Assembly: GCF_007846095.1 (NCBI RefSeq)
Contig: NZ_VOEI01000003.1
Location: 124,001 to 188,000, forward strand
Reading direction: 5' to 3'
DNA length: 64,000 nt
Source of the DNA: Mucilaginibacter achroorhodeus
Lineage (GTDB): Bacteria > Bacteroidota > Bacteroidia > Sphingobacteriales > Sphingobacteriaceae
Positions within the stretch are counted from its first letter, which is position 1. Each line of letters opens with the position of its first letter. A program made the position numbers and the translations under genes. Of this stretch, positions 17,013 through 26,486 are shown one piece after another. The notes beneath the pieces were generated by a model, which was not told where the DNA came from, made no database searches, and saw only the letters and a list, made by a program, of their open reading frames with translations.

Positions 17013-17613
17013 CGATATCGATCCCAGCAAAAAGGCGTTTATTTTTGAGTTAGATAATGTGCTTTTCCCCGCCAAAGATTATTATTACCAGATCTATTAT
17101 CTTTTTGCCAATCTTTTAGAGTATACCGAATTAAATAACGCATCGAAGACAACCGAGCTGATGATTGCAACGTATAATACAAAAGGAGAGGATGCTGTTT
17201 ACGATGCTTTGGTTGGCGAGTTAGATTTTGATGAAAAATATCGTAGTAAACTGGAGATCATGTTGCTTACATCAAAGCTGCCGCTTAAGTTGTTGCTGTA
17301 CCAGAATATGCTTAGCTTTATGCAAGAGGTGGTAACCGACAGAAAGAAGCTATTTGTAGTTACCAACGGCACACCTCAAATGCAGCTGAATAAAATACGC
17401 CAGGTTGAATGGCACGGTCTGGAGTCTTATTTAACTTGTTATTTTGCGCAAGAAACCCGGCCTAAGCCAGAAACAGATTCAATCGATCTGCTATTAAAGG
17501 AACACCATTTAGAGAGGCGGGACCTGTTAATGATCACCGAATCAAACACAGATATATTATGCGCAGAGGCAAGCGGAATCGACTATTTTCCGGCTTCTGA
17601 AATTATATCTTAA
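16996..17613 (+). CDS. HAD-superfamily protein with altered catalytic motifs
   Basis: 205-aa HAD-like protein with a helical cap. Motif I, normally DxD, reads FELDNVLFP: the nucleophilic aspartate is glutamate (GAG codon). Motif II is VVTNGTPQ, motif III the lysine in RPKPETDS, and motif IV, normally GDSxxD, reads ITESNTDILCAEASGI, with D to E again. The fold is therefore intact, but both key aspartates are changed, so phosphatase activity is likely weak or lost and a regulatory or binding role is possible. Third gene of the overlapping ATPase / small protein / HAD unit. Confidence 0.88.
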   Translation: MAVNYNDIDPSKKAFIFELDNVLFPAKDYYYQIYYLFANLLEYTELNNASKTTELMIATYNTKGEDAVYDALVGELDFDEKYRSKLEIMLLTSKLPLKLLLYQNMLSFMQEVVTDRKKLFVVTNGTPQMQLNKIRQVEWHGLESYLTCYFAQETRPKPETDSIDLLLKEHHLERRDLLMITESNTDILCAEASGIDYFPASEIIS

Positions 17614-17667
17614 ATACTGATAATATACTAATAGCAAACGCGTTAACTCAAATATCATTAAATACGT

Positions 17668-19212
17668 ATGAGGAAATTCTTTTACTTTATTGCAGCGCTA
17701 ACAATGGGGCTTGCATCTTGTTCCAAAAAAAGTGTTAACCCGGGGGACGACACTACCGGCCCGACAAAGACCGGCTCGACACTTGATCTGATCAAGGACT
17801 CTGTGTATTTGTATGCGCAGCAAACCTATTATTGGAATACGTCATTACCAACTTACGATAAATTTAACCCACGCTCGTTCACTGGCTCAAGTGACGCTAA
17901 CGCATTAAGCAAAGAAGTTGATGCATTATCGCAGTATGCCATAAACCCGAAAACGAACAAACCTTATGAGTATGATGAGGATTCTCCGGGACAAGCTAAA
18001 TATTCTTTTATCGATCAGGGAGCTGTAGCAGGCTCAATAGGTGGCACCAACGGCGATTTCGGGTTTGCACCTTTTTGGCCAAGCACAAATGATCTTCGCG
18101 TAAAATATGTTTATCCGGGTTCACCAGCTGATGCGCAAGGTATCAAGCGTGGATACCAGATAATCAAGATAAATGATAAAACAGATCTTGCGGCAACCGA
18201 TGCTAACGTGAGCTTCCTGATACAAGCTTATGCGTACAGCAATACCATTAACATGACGTTGAGAAGGCCGGATAACACCACTTTCGATGTGTCTTTATCT
18301 GTAGCAAATTATAATGTAAACCCGGTGATCACCAGTAAAGTATTTGATTTAGGCGGTGGTAAAAAGGTTGGTTATATGGTATTCAATAGCTTTACGCAAT
18401 TAAGCAATGCCCAGCCTAAGATAGATGCAGCATTCAGTACTTTCCAGGCAGCAAATATAACAGACCTTGTTATCGACTTGCGTTATAACGGAGGCGGTGC
18501 TGTTGAAACAGCTCAATACCTAAGCAATTTAATGGCGCCAGAATCAGCTTTTGGCACGCCGATGTTTAGCTATGTATTTAACCAAACAATGGCAACCGGC
18601 AAAGCAACTATTTTGAAAAACCAGGTTAGAAAAGATAACAGCGGAAGGTTATATAACTATTTCGACGCCTTTGATTATACCGCAGCAACTAATACAGAAA
18701 ATTTTGAAAAGCAATCATTAGGTAGCTTGGCTACCTTAAATAACATTTTCTTCATAGTAACAGGTAGCACTGCATCAGCAAGCGAGTTGACGATAAACAA
18801 CCTTTTGCCAAAACGTAATGTTAAACTTATTGGTAACACTACTTACGGTAAACCAGTTGGTTTCTTCGCTATGAATATTAATAAATACCAACTTTATATT
18901 CCGCAATTTGAGACTAAAAACTCGGCAGGTAACGGCGGTTATTATGCAGGTATGCAACCGGGTTCTGCAGACTATGCCGGTAAATACGCCGCGGATGACG
19001 TAAGCAAAGATTTTGGCGACCCTGATGAGCAATTACTTAAGTACGCGCTTAATTATGTTAAGCAGGGTACATTTGATGTTGCAAGTCCTAAAGTACAAAG
19101 TTTGTCTACCCAACGTTTGTTTAGTGCAGATGAGTCTCACGCGCTTGGGATCAAACTTGATGCACGTAAGTTCAAAGGCATGGTCGTAGATCACCCTCAG
19201 TCTAAAAAATAA
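17668..19212 (+). CDS. S41 family (C-terminal processing) peptidase, lipoprotein
   Basis: 514-aa predicted lipoprotein: lipobox LASC near residues 16-19, then a linker rich in Gly, Thr and Asp. Residues ~150-215 form a PDZ domain (VKYVYPGSPADAQGIKRGYQIIKIND), followed by the tail-specific protease domain with DLRYNGGGAVETAQYL, catalytic serine in TGSTASASEL and a lysine in NTTYGKPVG. Such proteins are found at the cell surface or in the periplasm of Bacteroidota; natural substrates are rarely known. It follows the HAD gene by 54 bp and ends at a strong terminator. Confidence 0.93.
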   Translation: MRKFFYFIAALTMGLASCSKKSVNPGDDTTGPTKTGSTLDLIKDSVYLYAQQTYYWNTSLPTYDKFNPRSFTGSSDANALSKEVDALSQYAINPKTNKPYEYDEDSPGQAKYSFIDQGAVAGSIGGTNGDFGFAPFWPSTNDLRVKYVYPGSPADAQGIKRGYQIIKINDKTDLAATDANVSFLIQAYAYSNTINMTLRRPDNTTFDVSLSVANYNVNPVITSKVFDLGGGKKVGYMVFNSFTQLSNAQPKIDAAFSTFQAANITDLVIDLRYNGGGAVETAQYLSNLMAPESAFGTPMFSYVFNQTMATGKATILKNQVRKDNSGRLYNYFDAFDYTAATNTENFEKQSLGSLATLNNIFFIVTGSTASASELTINNLLPKRNVKLIGNTTYGKPVGFFAMNINKYQLYIPQFETKNSAGNGGYYAGMQPGSADYAGKYAADDVSKDFGDPDEQLLKYALNYVKQGTFDVASPKVQSLSTQRLFSADESHALGIKLDARKFKGMVVDHPQSKK

Positions 19213-19230
19213 GTGTATAAGTAAAACTAA

Positions 19231-19266
19231 CAAAAGAGGCCGAAGATCAATCTTCGGCCTCTTTTG
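19231..19266. terminator. Bidirectional terminator between S41 peptidase and smc
   Basis: Perfect 16-base inverted repeat (CAAAAGAGGCCGAAGA / TCTTCGGCCTCTTTTG) with a 4-nt loop, lying between two convergent genes. Confidence 0.92.
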
Positions 19267-22200
19267 TTAATCAGCAAATTCGCGCAGGTCAACCGGCACA
19301 ACACGGGATATACCCTGCTCAACCATAGTTACGCCGTAAACAATATCAGTACAAGCTATAGTGCGTTTATTGTGTGAAATAATGATAAACTGCGAATCAG
19401 CAGAGAACTTGCGGATGATGTTGTTAAACTTATCAATGTTTGTGTCATCAAGCGGAGCATCAACCTCGTCAAAAATACAGAAGGGTGCTGGCTTGAGCAG
19501 GTAAAGCGAAAATAGTATGGCTGTAGCTGTAAGCGTTTTTTCCCCGCCCGATAACTGGTTGATTGATAGCGGTCGCTTACCTTTAGGCCGTGCAATAATG
19601 TCTATGTCGGACTCGAGCGGATTATCGGGATTGGTAAGTGTAAGATCGCATGAGTCTTCTTCATTGAACAATGAGCGGAATACTTTTATAAAGTTCTCAC
19701 GTACCAATACAAAGGCATTCATGAATTTCTCTTTGGCGGTGTCATCAATTTCCTGAATAGTGGCCAGTAACGATGCTTTAGCTTCTGCGAGATCTTTCTT
19801 TTGCGTTTGGATGAAAGTATGGCGCTCGTTCATCTCATTGTATGCCTCAACCGCCATAGGGTTAATAGCACCAAAATCATCGAGCTGGCGCTTCATTTTT
19901 TCAGTCTTCTCACGAATATCGTCTTCGTTATCGGCTTTATTTACTTCAATTTCTAACAGGTCATTGATATCGATATTGAACTCTACCGACAAACGTTCAC
20001 GAAGAGCATTCAGTTCTATTTTTAGGTTATTACGCTCATCTTTAAGTTCGTTCTCTACAGCTTCCGTGCGATCTTTTTGCTGGCGAAGTTTTGTCACTTC
20101 GGCCTCGCGTTCGGTGATTAAGTTACGCCACGCGTAATATTCCTGTTCGGCTTCTGCGGTGCCTTTTTCAAGAGACTCTTTCTGTTCGTACATTTCGAGC
20201 AGGTTCTCGTCGCTATCCCCGGTTTGTTGCAGATTTTCCAATATCAACGCTTTCACTTTCTCCAGCTCGGCAGTATTTTGCCTTATGCGCGTATCCAGGT
20301 GCTCTAATTGCGTTTCGCGGTAATCAAGGTCTTTTGCTAAACCCGACACCTTATTTTGCTGTTGGTGAAAACGGATATTCTCCTGGTTGTAGGCGTTGGA
20401 ACGGACAGTTACAACTTCGTTGAGTTCATTGAACAAAGCCTGCTTCTCCAGCATTAATTCATTTTGCGTTTGCTTCTGTTCTTTAAGATCTAAAAGGGTA
20501 GGGCCAAGGTTAAATATCTCATCTTTTATCCCGGCAATTTTATCTGCTATGGCTTGCTTACGATTCAAGCTATTCTCAATAAAGGCTTGGTATTGTTCCT
20601 GTTTGGTTTTAACTGTAACCAGCTCAGTGTTTAATTGATTAAGCTCAAATTGTTTCTGGCGAACCTCATTAGCCTTGCCTGATGCTTTTAAGGCTACCAG
20701 CCTGCTGTTTAATTCTTCAGACTCACTTTTTAATTTCTGTATGCGTGTTTCGGATTGTTTGATCTCTTTAAGTAGGTTATCAAGATTTTTTGCCCTGCCT
20801 ATACGTTTTCCTTCAAACAAACCGACTGAGCCGCCAGCCATGGTATGGCGCGATTTATTGAATTTGCCGCTTTTTCCTATTAGTACAACGCCTTCCGGCA
20901 ACGGTAATGAGTTAATATCCTGCTCGCTGTGATCATTAACGAGGTAAACATTTTTTAGCAGATGAGTGCATAGCGGTTTGTAACGTTCGTCTACCTCAAC
21001 AACTGATAGTGCCGGAATAGCTGCAGAGTCTATTAAGCTGGTATCTGAGGATTGCGCGTCGGTTTCGTAATTATCAAGGATGAAAAATTGCGCGCGCCCC
21101 TTAGCGGCATTGCTTAGCAGGTTGATGGCGGCAATTGCTTCGTTGTAATTATTTACCACGTAATGGTTCATAAACGGCTCGAGGTAGTTCTCTATCGCTA
21201 CCCTGAACTCTTCCTTACAAAAAAGAATATCGCTGAAAAGCGTGATGGTTTTAGCCCAACCTGAGGTTTTCTTTAAAAAACGGATAGACTCCGGGAAACC
21301 CTCCAGGTTGTCTACCAAACTTTTAGTCAAATTATACTCGTTCTGTTTGGCATCCAGCTTACGGCTATCCGCAGCAATGCTTTCAGTAACGGTTTTAACC
21401 GATGCTTCGGTCTTCGTAATTTGCTCCTGTAGTTTGTTTTCCGCGTCCACAGCCAGCTCATACTCGCTTTGTAGGGTTTCAACCCGGGTTTGGAGATCGT
21501 CAACAACCGTATTGAAGTGTGAAAGTTCAGTTTCTTTATTGGTGGTATCTTCTACGTTGCGCTGGCTTTCCTGCTCAAGTGCCTGTTGTTGTATATTAAG
21601 GATGTCAACATCCTTTTCGGCTTTATAAACCTGGCTTTGTAAACGATTGTTTACCGCGTTAAGTTCATTCAGTTCGTTCCTGGCCTCAGCCTGTTGCGCT
21701 CGTAGTTCTTCAACCGCTTCTTTAAGTTCCCGTACACGGGCAGAAATGATCTGCAGGTTTTCATCCTCCTGTAACTTTTCTTCGTTAAGGCGCTTGATGT
21801 TATACTGTACGTGTTTGTGTTGTGTATTATCGCGCTCCAATTCATCCTTTAAACGCGATTCTTTATCCTGCTGATGTTTGAGTTGCTCGTTCTTAATGCG
21901 TTTTTCGCTTTCGTACGCACGTATTTTAGCCGTGTATTCATTGCTGGCTTTTTGTTGGGCAGCCAGGTTTTTCTCTTTAGTGATGCTTTCCACCTTACTT
22001 TTCTGAAGCTCGGCTTCCAACGTATCTATTTGTGTAACAATACCGGCTTTTTCTACTTTTTGTACCTGCTCTTTTTCCTCTATCTGCGCTAAAGACCGAC
22101 TAAAATTGGCGATACGGAACGAAGCCAGGGATATACTCAACGTTTTGTACTGCTCTTTTAAACGATAATAACGTTCGGTTTTTTTTGCTTGATTCTCAAG

Positions 22201-22812
22201 CGTTTTAAGGTTTTTCTCAATCTCAAACAGGAGGTCCTCAACACGTTCAAGATCGGCTTCGGTATCTTTTAACTTGTTAAAGGTTTGTTTTTTGCGAAGC
22301 TTATATTTTGAAATGCCCGACGCTTCTTCGAATAAATTACGGCGAGATCCTTCCTTGTTGTTGATTATCTCATCTATCATTCTTAACTCGATGATAGAGT
22401 AGGAGTCGGCACCAACACCGGTATCCATAAAAAGGTCTGTAATATCCTTTAGGCGGCACTGCACATCATTGAGGCGGTACTCACTCTCGCCACTACGGTA
22501 CAATCTGCGTGTGAGCGTAACCTGCGAAAAATCAGTAGGGAGGATGTTCTTTGTATTATCAAACGTTAGTGATACCTCGGCAAGGTTAGCGGCTTTACGG
22601 GTTTTGGTACCGTTGAAAATAACGTTGTCCATCTTTTCAGACCGTAGCATACGTGTACTTTGCTCACCCAAAACCCAGCGGATAGCGTCGACAACGTTGC
22701 TTTTGCCGCAGCCGTTTGGGCCTGCAATAGCTGTAACACCCTCATTAAAATTAATGGTGATCTTATCGCCGAAACTCTTAAACCCCTTGATTTCTAATTG
22801 AGTAAGTTGCAT
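19267..22812 (-). CDS. smc: Chromosome segregation protein SMC
   Basis: 1181-aa structural maintenance of chromosomes ATPase. The N-terminal head starts MQLTQLEIKGFKSFGDKI with Walker A GPNGCGKSN; two long coiled coils (about 170-500 and 670-1010) flank a hinge around 520-660; the C-terminal head has signature LSGGEKTLTATAILF and Walker B FCIFDEVDAPLDD. It forms a dimer that compacts and segregates chromosomes with ScpA and ScpB, which are not in this window. Length and domain order are normal. Many overlapping open frames on the plus strand are composition artefacts of the coiled coils. Confidence 0.98.
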   Translation of the reverse strand: MQLTQLEIKGFKSFGDKITINFNEGVTAIAGPNGCGKSNVVDAIRWVLGEQSTRMLRSEKMDNVIFNGTKTRKAANLAEVSLTFDNTKNILPTDFSQVTLTRRLYRSGESEYRLNDVQCRLKDITDLFMDTGVGADSYSIIELRMIDEIINNKEGSRRNLFEEASGISKYKLRKKQTFNKLKDTEADLERVEDLLFEIEKNLKTLENQAKKTERYYRLKEQYKTLSISLASFRIANFSRSLAQIEEKEQVQKVEKAGIVTQIDTLEAELQKSKVESITKEKNLAAQQKASNEYTAKIRAYESEKRIKNEQLKHQQDKESRLKDELERDNTQHKHVQYNIKRLNEEKLQEDENLQIISARVRELKEAVEELRAQQAEARNELNELNAVNNRLQSQVYKAEKDVDILNIQQQALEQESQRNVEDTTNKETELSHFNTVVDDLQTRVETLQSEYELAVDAENKLQEQITKTEASVKTVTESIAADSRKLDAKQNEYNLTKSLVDNLEGFPESIRFLKKTSGWAKTITLFSDILFCKEEFRVAIENYLEPFMNHYVVNNYNEAIAAINLLSNAAKGRAQFFILDNYETDAQSSDTSLIDSAAIPALSVVEVDERYKPLCTHLLKNVYLVNDHSEQDINSLPLPEGVVLIGKSGKFNKSRHTMAGGSVGLFEGKRIGRAKNLDNLLKEIKQSETRIQKLKSESEELNSRLVALKASGKANEVRQKQFELNQLNTELVTVKTKQEQYQAFIENSLNRKQAIADKIAGIKDEIFNLGPTLLDLKEQKQTQNELMLEKQALFNELNEVVTVRSNAYNQENIRFHQQQNKVSGLAKDLDYRETQLEHLDTRIRQNTAELEKVKALILENLQQTGDSDENLLEMYEQKESLEKGTAEAEQEYYAWRNLITEREAEVTKLRQQKDRTEAVENELKDERNNLKIELNALRERLSVEFNIDINDLLEIEVNKADNEDDIREKTEKMKRQLDDFGAINPMAVEAYNEMNERHTFIQTQKKDLAEAKASLLATIQEIDDTAKEKFMNAFVLVRENFIKVFRSLFNEEDSCDLTLTNPDNPLESDIDIIARPKGKRPLSINQLSGGEKTLTATAILFSLYLLKPAPFCIFDEVDAPLDDTNIDKFNNIIRKFSADSQFIIISHNKRTIACTDIVYGVTMVEQGISRVVPVDLREFAD

Positions 22813-22901
22813 TAATCAGGACAAGTACTGCTAAAAAACAAAAGCTTAATATAGCTATTTAAGGTTAAAGCTGAAAGGAGAAAGCTAAAACGTTCGCCGC
22901 A

Positions 22902-23687
22902 TCAAATTTCTATACTTCCCCGCAGATAGGTTACTGCTTTACCTGCCATTATTACCCTGTCGCCTTTCAATTCGCACCATAGTTCTCCCTTGCGTGAGGA
23001 AACCTGGTAGGCATGCAAGCTGTTTTTACCAAGTTTATTTGCCCAGTAAGGAATCAGGTTGCAATGCGCTGAACCTGTAACCGGATCTTCGGGCACACCG
23101 GCGGCTGGTGCAAAAAAGCGGGATACGAAATCAATATCTTTACCCTGTGCCGTAACAATTACCCCTAAAGTATCAATTTTAGCAAGTAAAGCGTGATCCG
23201 GAATCATATTCGTTATCTCATCCTCGGTTTCGTAAACCAGAAAGTAGTCGCGTGAGCGCAAAACTTCTTTAGGTTGATTTCCGCCCAAGGCGTTTATCAA
23301 ACCTTCAGGTATGTCGGCTGCAAACGGAGGACGCGAAGGGAAATTCATAGAATATTTTTCACCATCGCGCGTAACTATTAATGTACCTGTCTTAACGGTG
23401 TCAAAGTTGATTGCATCACCCGCGTAACCTAATTCGGTAAATAAGATGTGGGCTGTGGCCAGCGTAGCGTGACCACAAAGATCAATCTCCAACTCGGGCG
23501 TAAACCAGCGCAGTAAGTAACCATTACCATTCTTTACAAAAAAAGCAGTCTCGGCCAAATTATTCTCCAGCGCTATTTTCTGCATCACGTTATCGGGCAG
23601 CCATTCCTCAAGCGGACATATTGCAGCGGGATTACCACCAAAAAGCTTGTTAGTAAATGCATCTGCTTGGTAAATGGGTATAGTCAT
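22902..23687 (-). CDS. PhzF family phenazine biosynthesis-like isomerase
   Basis: 261-aa PhzF-fold protein. N-terminal QADAFTNKLFGGNPAAICPL, then the catalytic glutamate in NNLAETAFFV (residue ~45), WFTPELEIDLCGHATLA, and C-terminal GVPEDPVTGSAHCNLIPYW: all family hallmarks. PhzF isomerises trans-2,3-dihydro-3-hydroxyanthranilate in phenazine producers, but in genomes without phenazine genes, as here, the substrate of homologues is unknown. Last gene of a compact operon (endonuclease V, small membrane protein, ABC ATPase, PhzF), 5 bp after the ATPase. Confidence 0.92.
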   Translation of the reverse strand: MTIPIYQADAFTNKLFGGNPAAICPLEEWLPDNVMQKIALENNLAETAFFVKNGNGYLLRWFTPELEIDLCGHATLATAHILFTELGYAGDAINFDTVKTGTLIVTRDGEKYSMNFPSRPPFAADIPEGLINALGGNQPKEVLRSRDYFLVYETEDEITNMIPDHALLAKIDTLGVIVTAQGKDIDFVSRFFAPAAGVPEDPVTGSAHCNLIPYWANKLGKNSLHAYQVSSRKGELWCELKGDRVIMAGKAVTYLRGSIEI

Positions 23688-23692
23688 AACTT

Positions 23693-24355
23693 TTAACGAT
23701 TGATACCGCTAAGATAGCCGTAACTGACTAATTGTTCATTATCGGTAATGTGTTTTGTGCAGCCGTTATCAAGTAATTTTAATTTGTCGCTTACTTCCAA
23801 AATATTGTAGTATTGATGGTCGGTTATAATTATGCCTTTTGTTTTGACGCAATTTCGCATAGCTTCCTTTAACTCGTCGGCTTGCAAAGGTGAGATGTGT
23901 GTGAACGGCTCATCCAGCAAAATAAAATCAGCTTTGCTATGAACCACCATCATGGTTTCGAAATGTCGTAACTGACCACTGGATAACTCGTTGGCCTTTT
24001 TATCTCTACAGATTTCAAATATCGGTAATTGCTCAAACGAAGGCCATAATTGGGGATCGACAATAAATTTTGCTAATTGATGTATATTTATGCTCTTGGG
24101 TAGGTAATGATCTTGCGGCAGATAAGCCATTTGGTTGCCATGATAGCCTTTACCGATGGCATGCCCATCAATTGCAACATAGCTATAAGCAGGTTTAACT
24201 ATGCCGAAGATTACTTTAAGCAAGCTTGATTTGCCGCAGCCATTGCGGCCTAATAAACCAACAATTTCGCCCTGCTTACATGTAAGGTGCACGTCACGCA
24301 ATATTTTGCGGCCTTGATATTCCATTTGTACGCTATCAACCTTTAAGATGCGCAT
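23693..24355 (-). CDS. ABC transporter ATP-binding protein paired with a small membrane protein
   Basis: 220-aa ATPase: Walker A GLLGRNGCGKSS (~residues 34-45), Q-loop YLPQDHYLP, a degenerate signature ELSSGQLRHFET in place of LSGGQ(Q/R), Walker B FILLDEPFTHISP and H-loop IITDHQYYN. The signature change (LSGGQ to LSSGQ) and the short unusual Walker B continuation set it apart from standard exporters. It overlaps the upstream 108-aa membrane protein by 20 bp, which strongly suggests that they act together. No classical permease is in the operon. Confidence 0.88.
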   Translation of the reverse strand: MRILKVDSVQMEYQGRKILRDVHLTCKQGEIVGLLGRNGCGKSSLLKVIFGIVKPAYSYVAIDGHAIGKGYHGNQMAYLPQDHYLPKSINIHQLAKFIVDPQLWPSFEQLPIFEICRDKKANELSSGQLRHFETMMVVHSKADFILLDEPFTHISPLQADELKEAMRNCVKTKGIIITDHQYYNILEVSDKLKLLDNGCTKHITDNEQLVSYGYLSGINR

Positions 24356-24662
24356 GCTGAGGAATAAATGAGAATAAAAGAGCTATTATAACGACATATA
24401 TTGCAAGATCGCAGCTACATGCGTACACGTACATCCGGCTTATGCTATATCCGGCGTTGCGGTAAAACATGTAAGTTTTGCTGCCAAAATAATTTTTATA
24501 AAATAACATTGCCGCGTAACCCAATGCTTTAATGATCAGCGTGTTTATAAAAAAACAAACCCCGATCTTTAATAAACTTACTAAACAAATTGCTGTAAAA
24601 ATGAGATCGACAACCATTACCGGCCGATAAAAATACCAGACAAGAGTAAGCGTTTTGTTCAT
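24336..24662 (-). CDS. Small membrane protein of unknown function
   Basis: 108-aa protein with three to four predicted membrane helices: about residues 15-30 (VMVVDLIFTAICLVSLL), 31-52 (IGVCFFINTLIIKALGYAAM) and 82-102 (CDLAIYVVIIALLFSFI). A central KNYFGSKTYMFYRNAGYS loop is aromatic-rich. I recognise no family. Its 3' end overlaps the ABC ATPase by 20 bp; it is the only membrane protein near that ATPase and could be a minimal membrane partner. Preceded by endonuclease V, 12 bp upstream. Confidence 0.75.
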   Translation of the reverse strand: MNKTLTLVWYFYRPVMVVDLIFTAICLVSLLKIGVCFFINTLIIKALGYAAMLFYKNYFGSKTYMFYRNAGYSISRMYVYACSCDLAIYVVIIALLFSFIPQHAHLKG

Positions 24663-24674
24663 GAAGGCAAGGTA

Positions 24675-25382
24675 TTAATCAAACAAACCCGGTTGCTTAG
24701 CTGTCCCATCACCGTGCTCAATCCTTATTTTGTTAACTAAAAAATGCGCTTGCCTGGTTGGTTCTGGTATGCGGTAACCACGAATGCAGTTTCTAATCAC
24801 ATCAACGCTTTGCCGGATACTGATATTATGCCCCGGCGAAATATAAATGGGGTTACAACGCACTTTGCTTCGTAAGGCCACACCAACTTGTTCATTATTA
24901 TGATACATCGGGCTTTCGGCAAAGGGTTTATCAGCAGGCTCATTAAAATTACCGTAGAGCCTGCTTTTAGCACTGCCAATAGTAGGTATGGTAGTTATTA
25001 ATCCAAAATGCGTGGCTATGCCCATACGGCGTTCATGTGCTATACCCTGGCCATCTAACACCAGCAGGTCAGGTTTGATAACAAGATTATTCCAGGCATT
25101 AAAGAGTGCGGGCACTTCTCTGAAAGCCAGCAGTCCGGATATGTAGGGAAAAGTTGTGTGCGCTATTGCAGTTGCTGTGCTTATAATCTTCAATTCGGGA
25201 TACGTAAAAACCACAATACCGGCATATAAAACTTCTGAATTTTTGTTGAACGATACATCAGCACCCGCGATGGTACGAATGGGCGAGGTCAGTTCCTTAA
25301 TGCTGATCTGTTTACGCAACTCTTGCTGATGAGCAATTGCGTCGGCTGGAGTGAAATGCTCGTAACCGCTTGGGTCTTCCAT
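24675..25382 (-). CDS. nfi: Endonuclease V
   Basis: 235-aa DNA repair enzyme that cuts the second phosphodiester bond 3' of deoxyinosine and some other lesions. The first catalytic aspartate is in IAGADVSFNKNS, the substrate wedge region in TTFPYISGLLAFREVPAL (the PYIPG.L.FRE motif), the second aspartate in DLLVLDGQGIAHERRMGIATHFG and the third segment is YISPGHNISIRQSVD. First gene of a four-gene operon. The N-terminal 20 residues are slightly longer than in some homologues. Confidence 0.95.
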   Translation of the reverse strand: MEDPSGYEHFTPADAIAHQQELRKQISIKELTSPIRTIAGADVSFNKNSEVLYAGIVVFTYPELKIISTATAIAHTTFPYISGLLAFREVPALFNAWNNLVIKPDLLVLDGQGIAHERRMGIATHFGLITTIPTIGSAKSRLYGNFNEPADKPFAESPMYHNNEQVGVALRSKVRCNPIYISPGHNISIRQSVDVIRNCIRGYRIPEPTRQAHFLVNKIRIEHGDGTAKQPGLFD

Positions 25383-25398
25383 TTCAATTTAACATAAA

Positions 25399-25426
25399 AA
25401 AGCCTCCGCTTGTTTAAGGGAGGCTT
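25399..25426 (-). terminator. Terminator of rpoD
   Basis: On the minus strand AAAGCCTCC / GGAGGCTTT with a 10-nt loop, followed by TTTT. It lies 6 bp after the rpoD stop codon and just before the endonuclease V operon. Confidence 0.8.
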
Positions 25427-25432
25427 TGTATG

Positions 25433-26293
25433 TTAACCTAAATATGATTTTAATATCTTGCTTCGCGATGTATGCCTTAAGCGTTGTAAAGCCTTATCTT
25501 TTATCTGGCGAACCCGTTCACGGGTAAGGTTGAATTTCTCACCTATCTCTTCAAGAGATAACGGATGGTTAGAACCTAAACCAAAAAACAATACAATTAT
25601 CTCGCGCTCGCGCTCCGTTAAAGTAGATAGTGAACGTTTGATCTCTTCTGATAGCGATTCGTTGATCAGGATAGAGTCGGTATTTGGCTCCTGGTTTTCC
25701 AATACATCTAAGAGTGTATTTTCTTCACCCTGTACAAACGGTGCATCCATAGATACGTGACGACCGCTGTTACTAAGTGTATCAGATATCTTATCCACCG
25801 TAGTTTCCAATATGTCTGCAAGCTCCTCTGGTGATGGCTCACGTTCGTATTCTTGCTCTAATTTTGAAAAAGCTTTGCTGATCTTGCTTAACGAACCAAC
25901 CTGGTTCAATGGTAAACGTACGATACGGCTTTGCTCAGCAATAGCTTGTAATATCGACTGGCGTATCCACCATACAGCGTAGGAAATAAATTTGAAGCCT
26001 TTAGTTTCGTCAAAGCGTTTTGCAGCTTTTATTAAGCCTAAGTTACCTTCGTTAATAAGGTCGCCCAAGGTAAGTCCCTGGTTTTGATATTGTTTAGCTA
26101 CCGATACCACAAAACGAAGGTTTGTTTTTGTTAAACGTTCTAATGCGGCCTGGTCGCCTTCTCTAATTTTCTGTGCTAAGATTACTTCTTCTTCGGCAGT
26201 TATCAGGTCAACTTTACCAATTTCGTGTAAGTATTTGTCAAGGGATTGTGACTCACGATTGGTAATTGATTGAGTTATTTTGAGTTGTCTCAT
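25433..26293 (-). CDS. rpoD: Primary RNA polymerase sigma factor (RpoD/SigA type)
   Basis: 286-aa sigma-70 factor of the short Bacteroidota type, which lacks the long N-terminal region 1.1. Region 1.2 ([20 protein letters not shown]), regions 2.1-2.4 ([39 protein letters not shown]), region 3 ([20 protein letters not shown]) and region 4.2 helix-turn-helix ([24 protein letters not shown]) are all present. It should recognise the TTG-N19-TAnnTTTG promoters noted in this window. Monocistronic. Confidence 0.96.
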   Translation of the reverse strand: MRQLKITQSITNRESQSLDKYLHEIGKVDLITAEEEVILAQKIREGDQAALERLTKTNLRFVVSVAKQYQNQGLTLGDLINEGNLGLIKAAKRFDETKGFKFISYAVWWIRQSILQAIAEQSRIVRLPLNQVGSLSKISKAFSKLEQEYEREPSPEELADILETTVDKISDTLSNSGRHVSMDAPFVQGEENTLLDVLENQEPNTDSILINESLSEEIKRSLSTLTEREREIIVLFFGLGSNHPLSLEEIGEKFNLTRERVRQIKDKALQRLRHTSRSKILKSYLG

Positions 26294-26335
26294 CTATTTA
26301 ATTAGCCTCGATTCTTTGATTTAGAATTGAACGTG

Positions 26336-26343
26336 CAAAAGTA
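26336..26343 (-). promoter_or_regulatory. Predicted -7 element of the rpoD promoter
   Basis: Minus-strand TACTTTTG matches TAnnTTTG; it lies 42 bp before the rpoD ATG. The -33 region about 19 bases upstream reads TGGTTT, an imperfect match. Confidence 0.5.
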
Positions 26344-26486
26344 CGCATTTGTTTGTTAAAAAACCAGTTTTACTATAAGAAAACCAGTATTTTACCCTAA
26401 AATGAGAAAATATTTTAGTACGTTAAATTTGGAATAATTTTTGTGGTTAACAAGATATCCTCGTTATTTCGGTTTATAGGCACAAG

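Noticed and set aside
19517-22801. Several plus-strand open frames of 70-130 codons inside smc
   Set aside because: Antisense to the long coiled coils; serine/leucine-rich low-complexity translations with no recognisable domain or start context.
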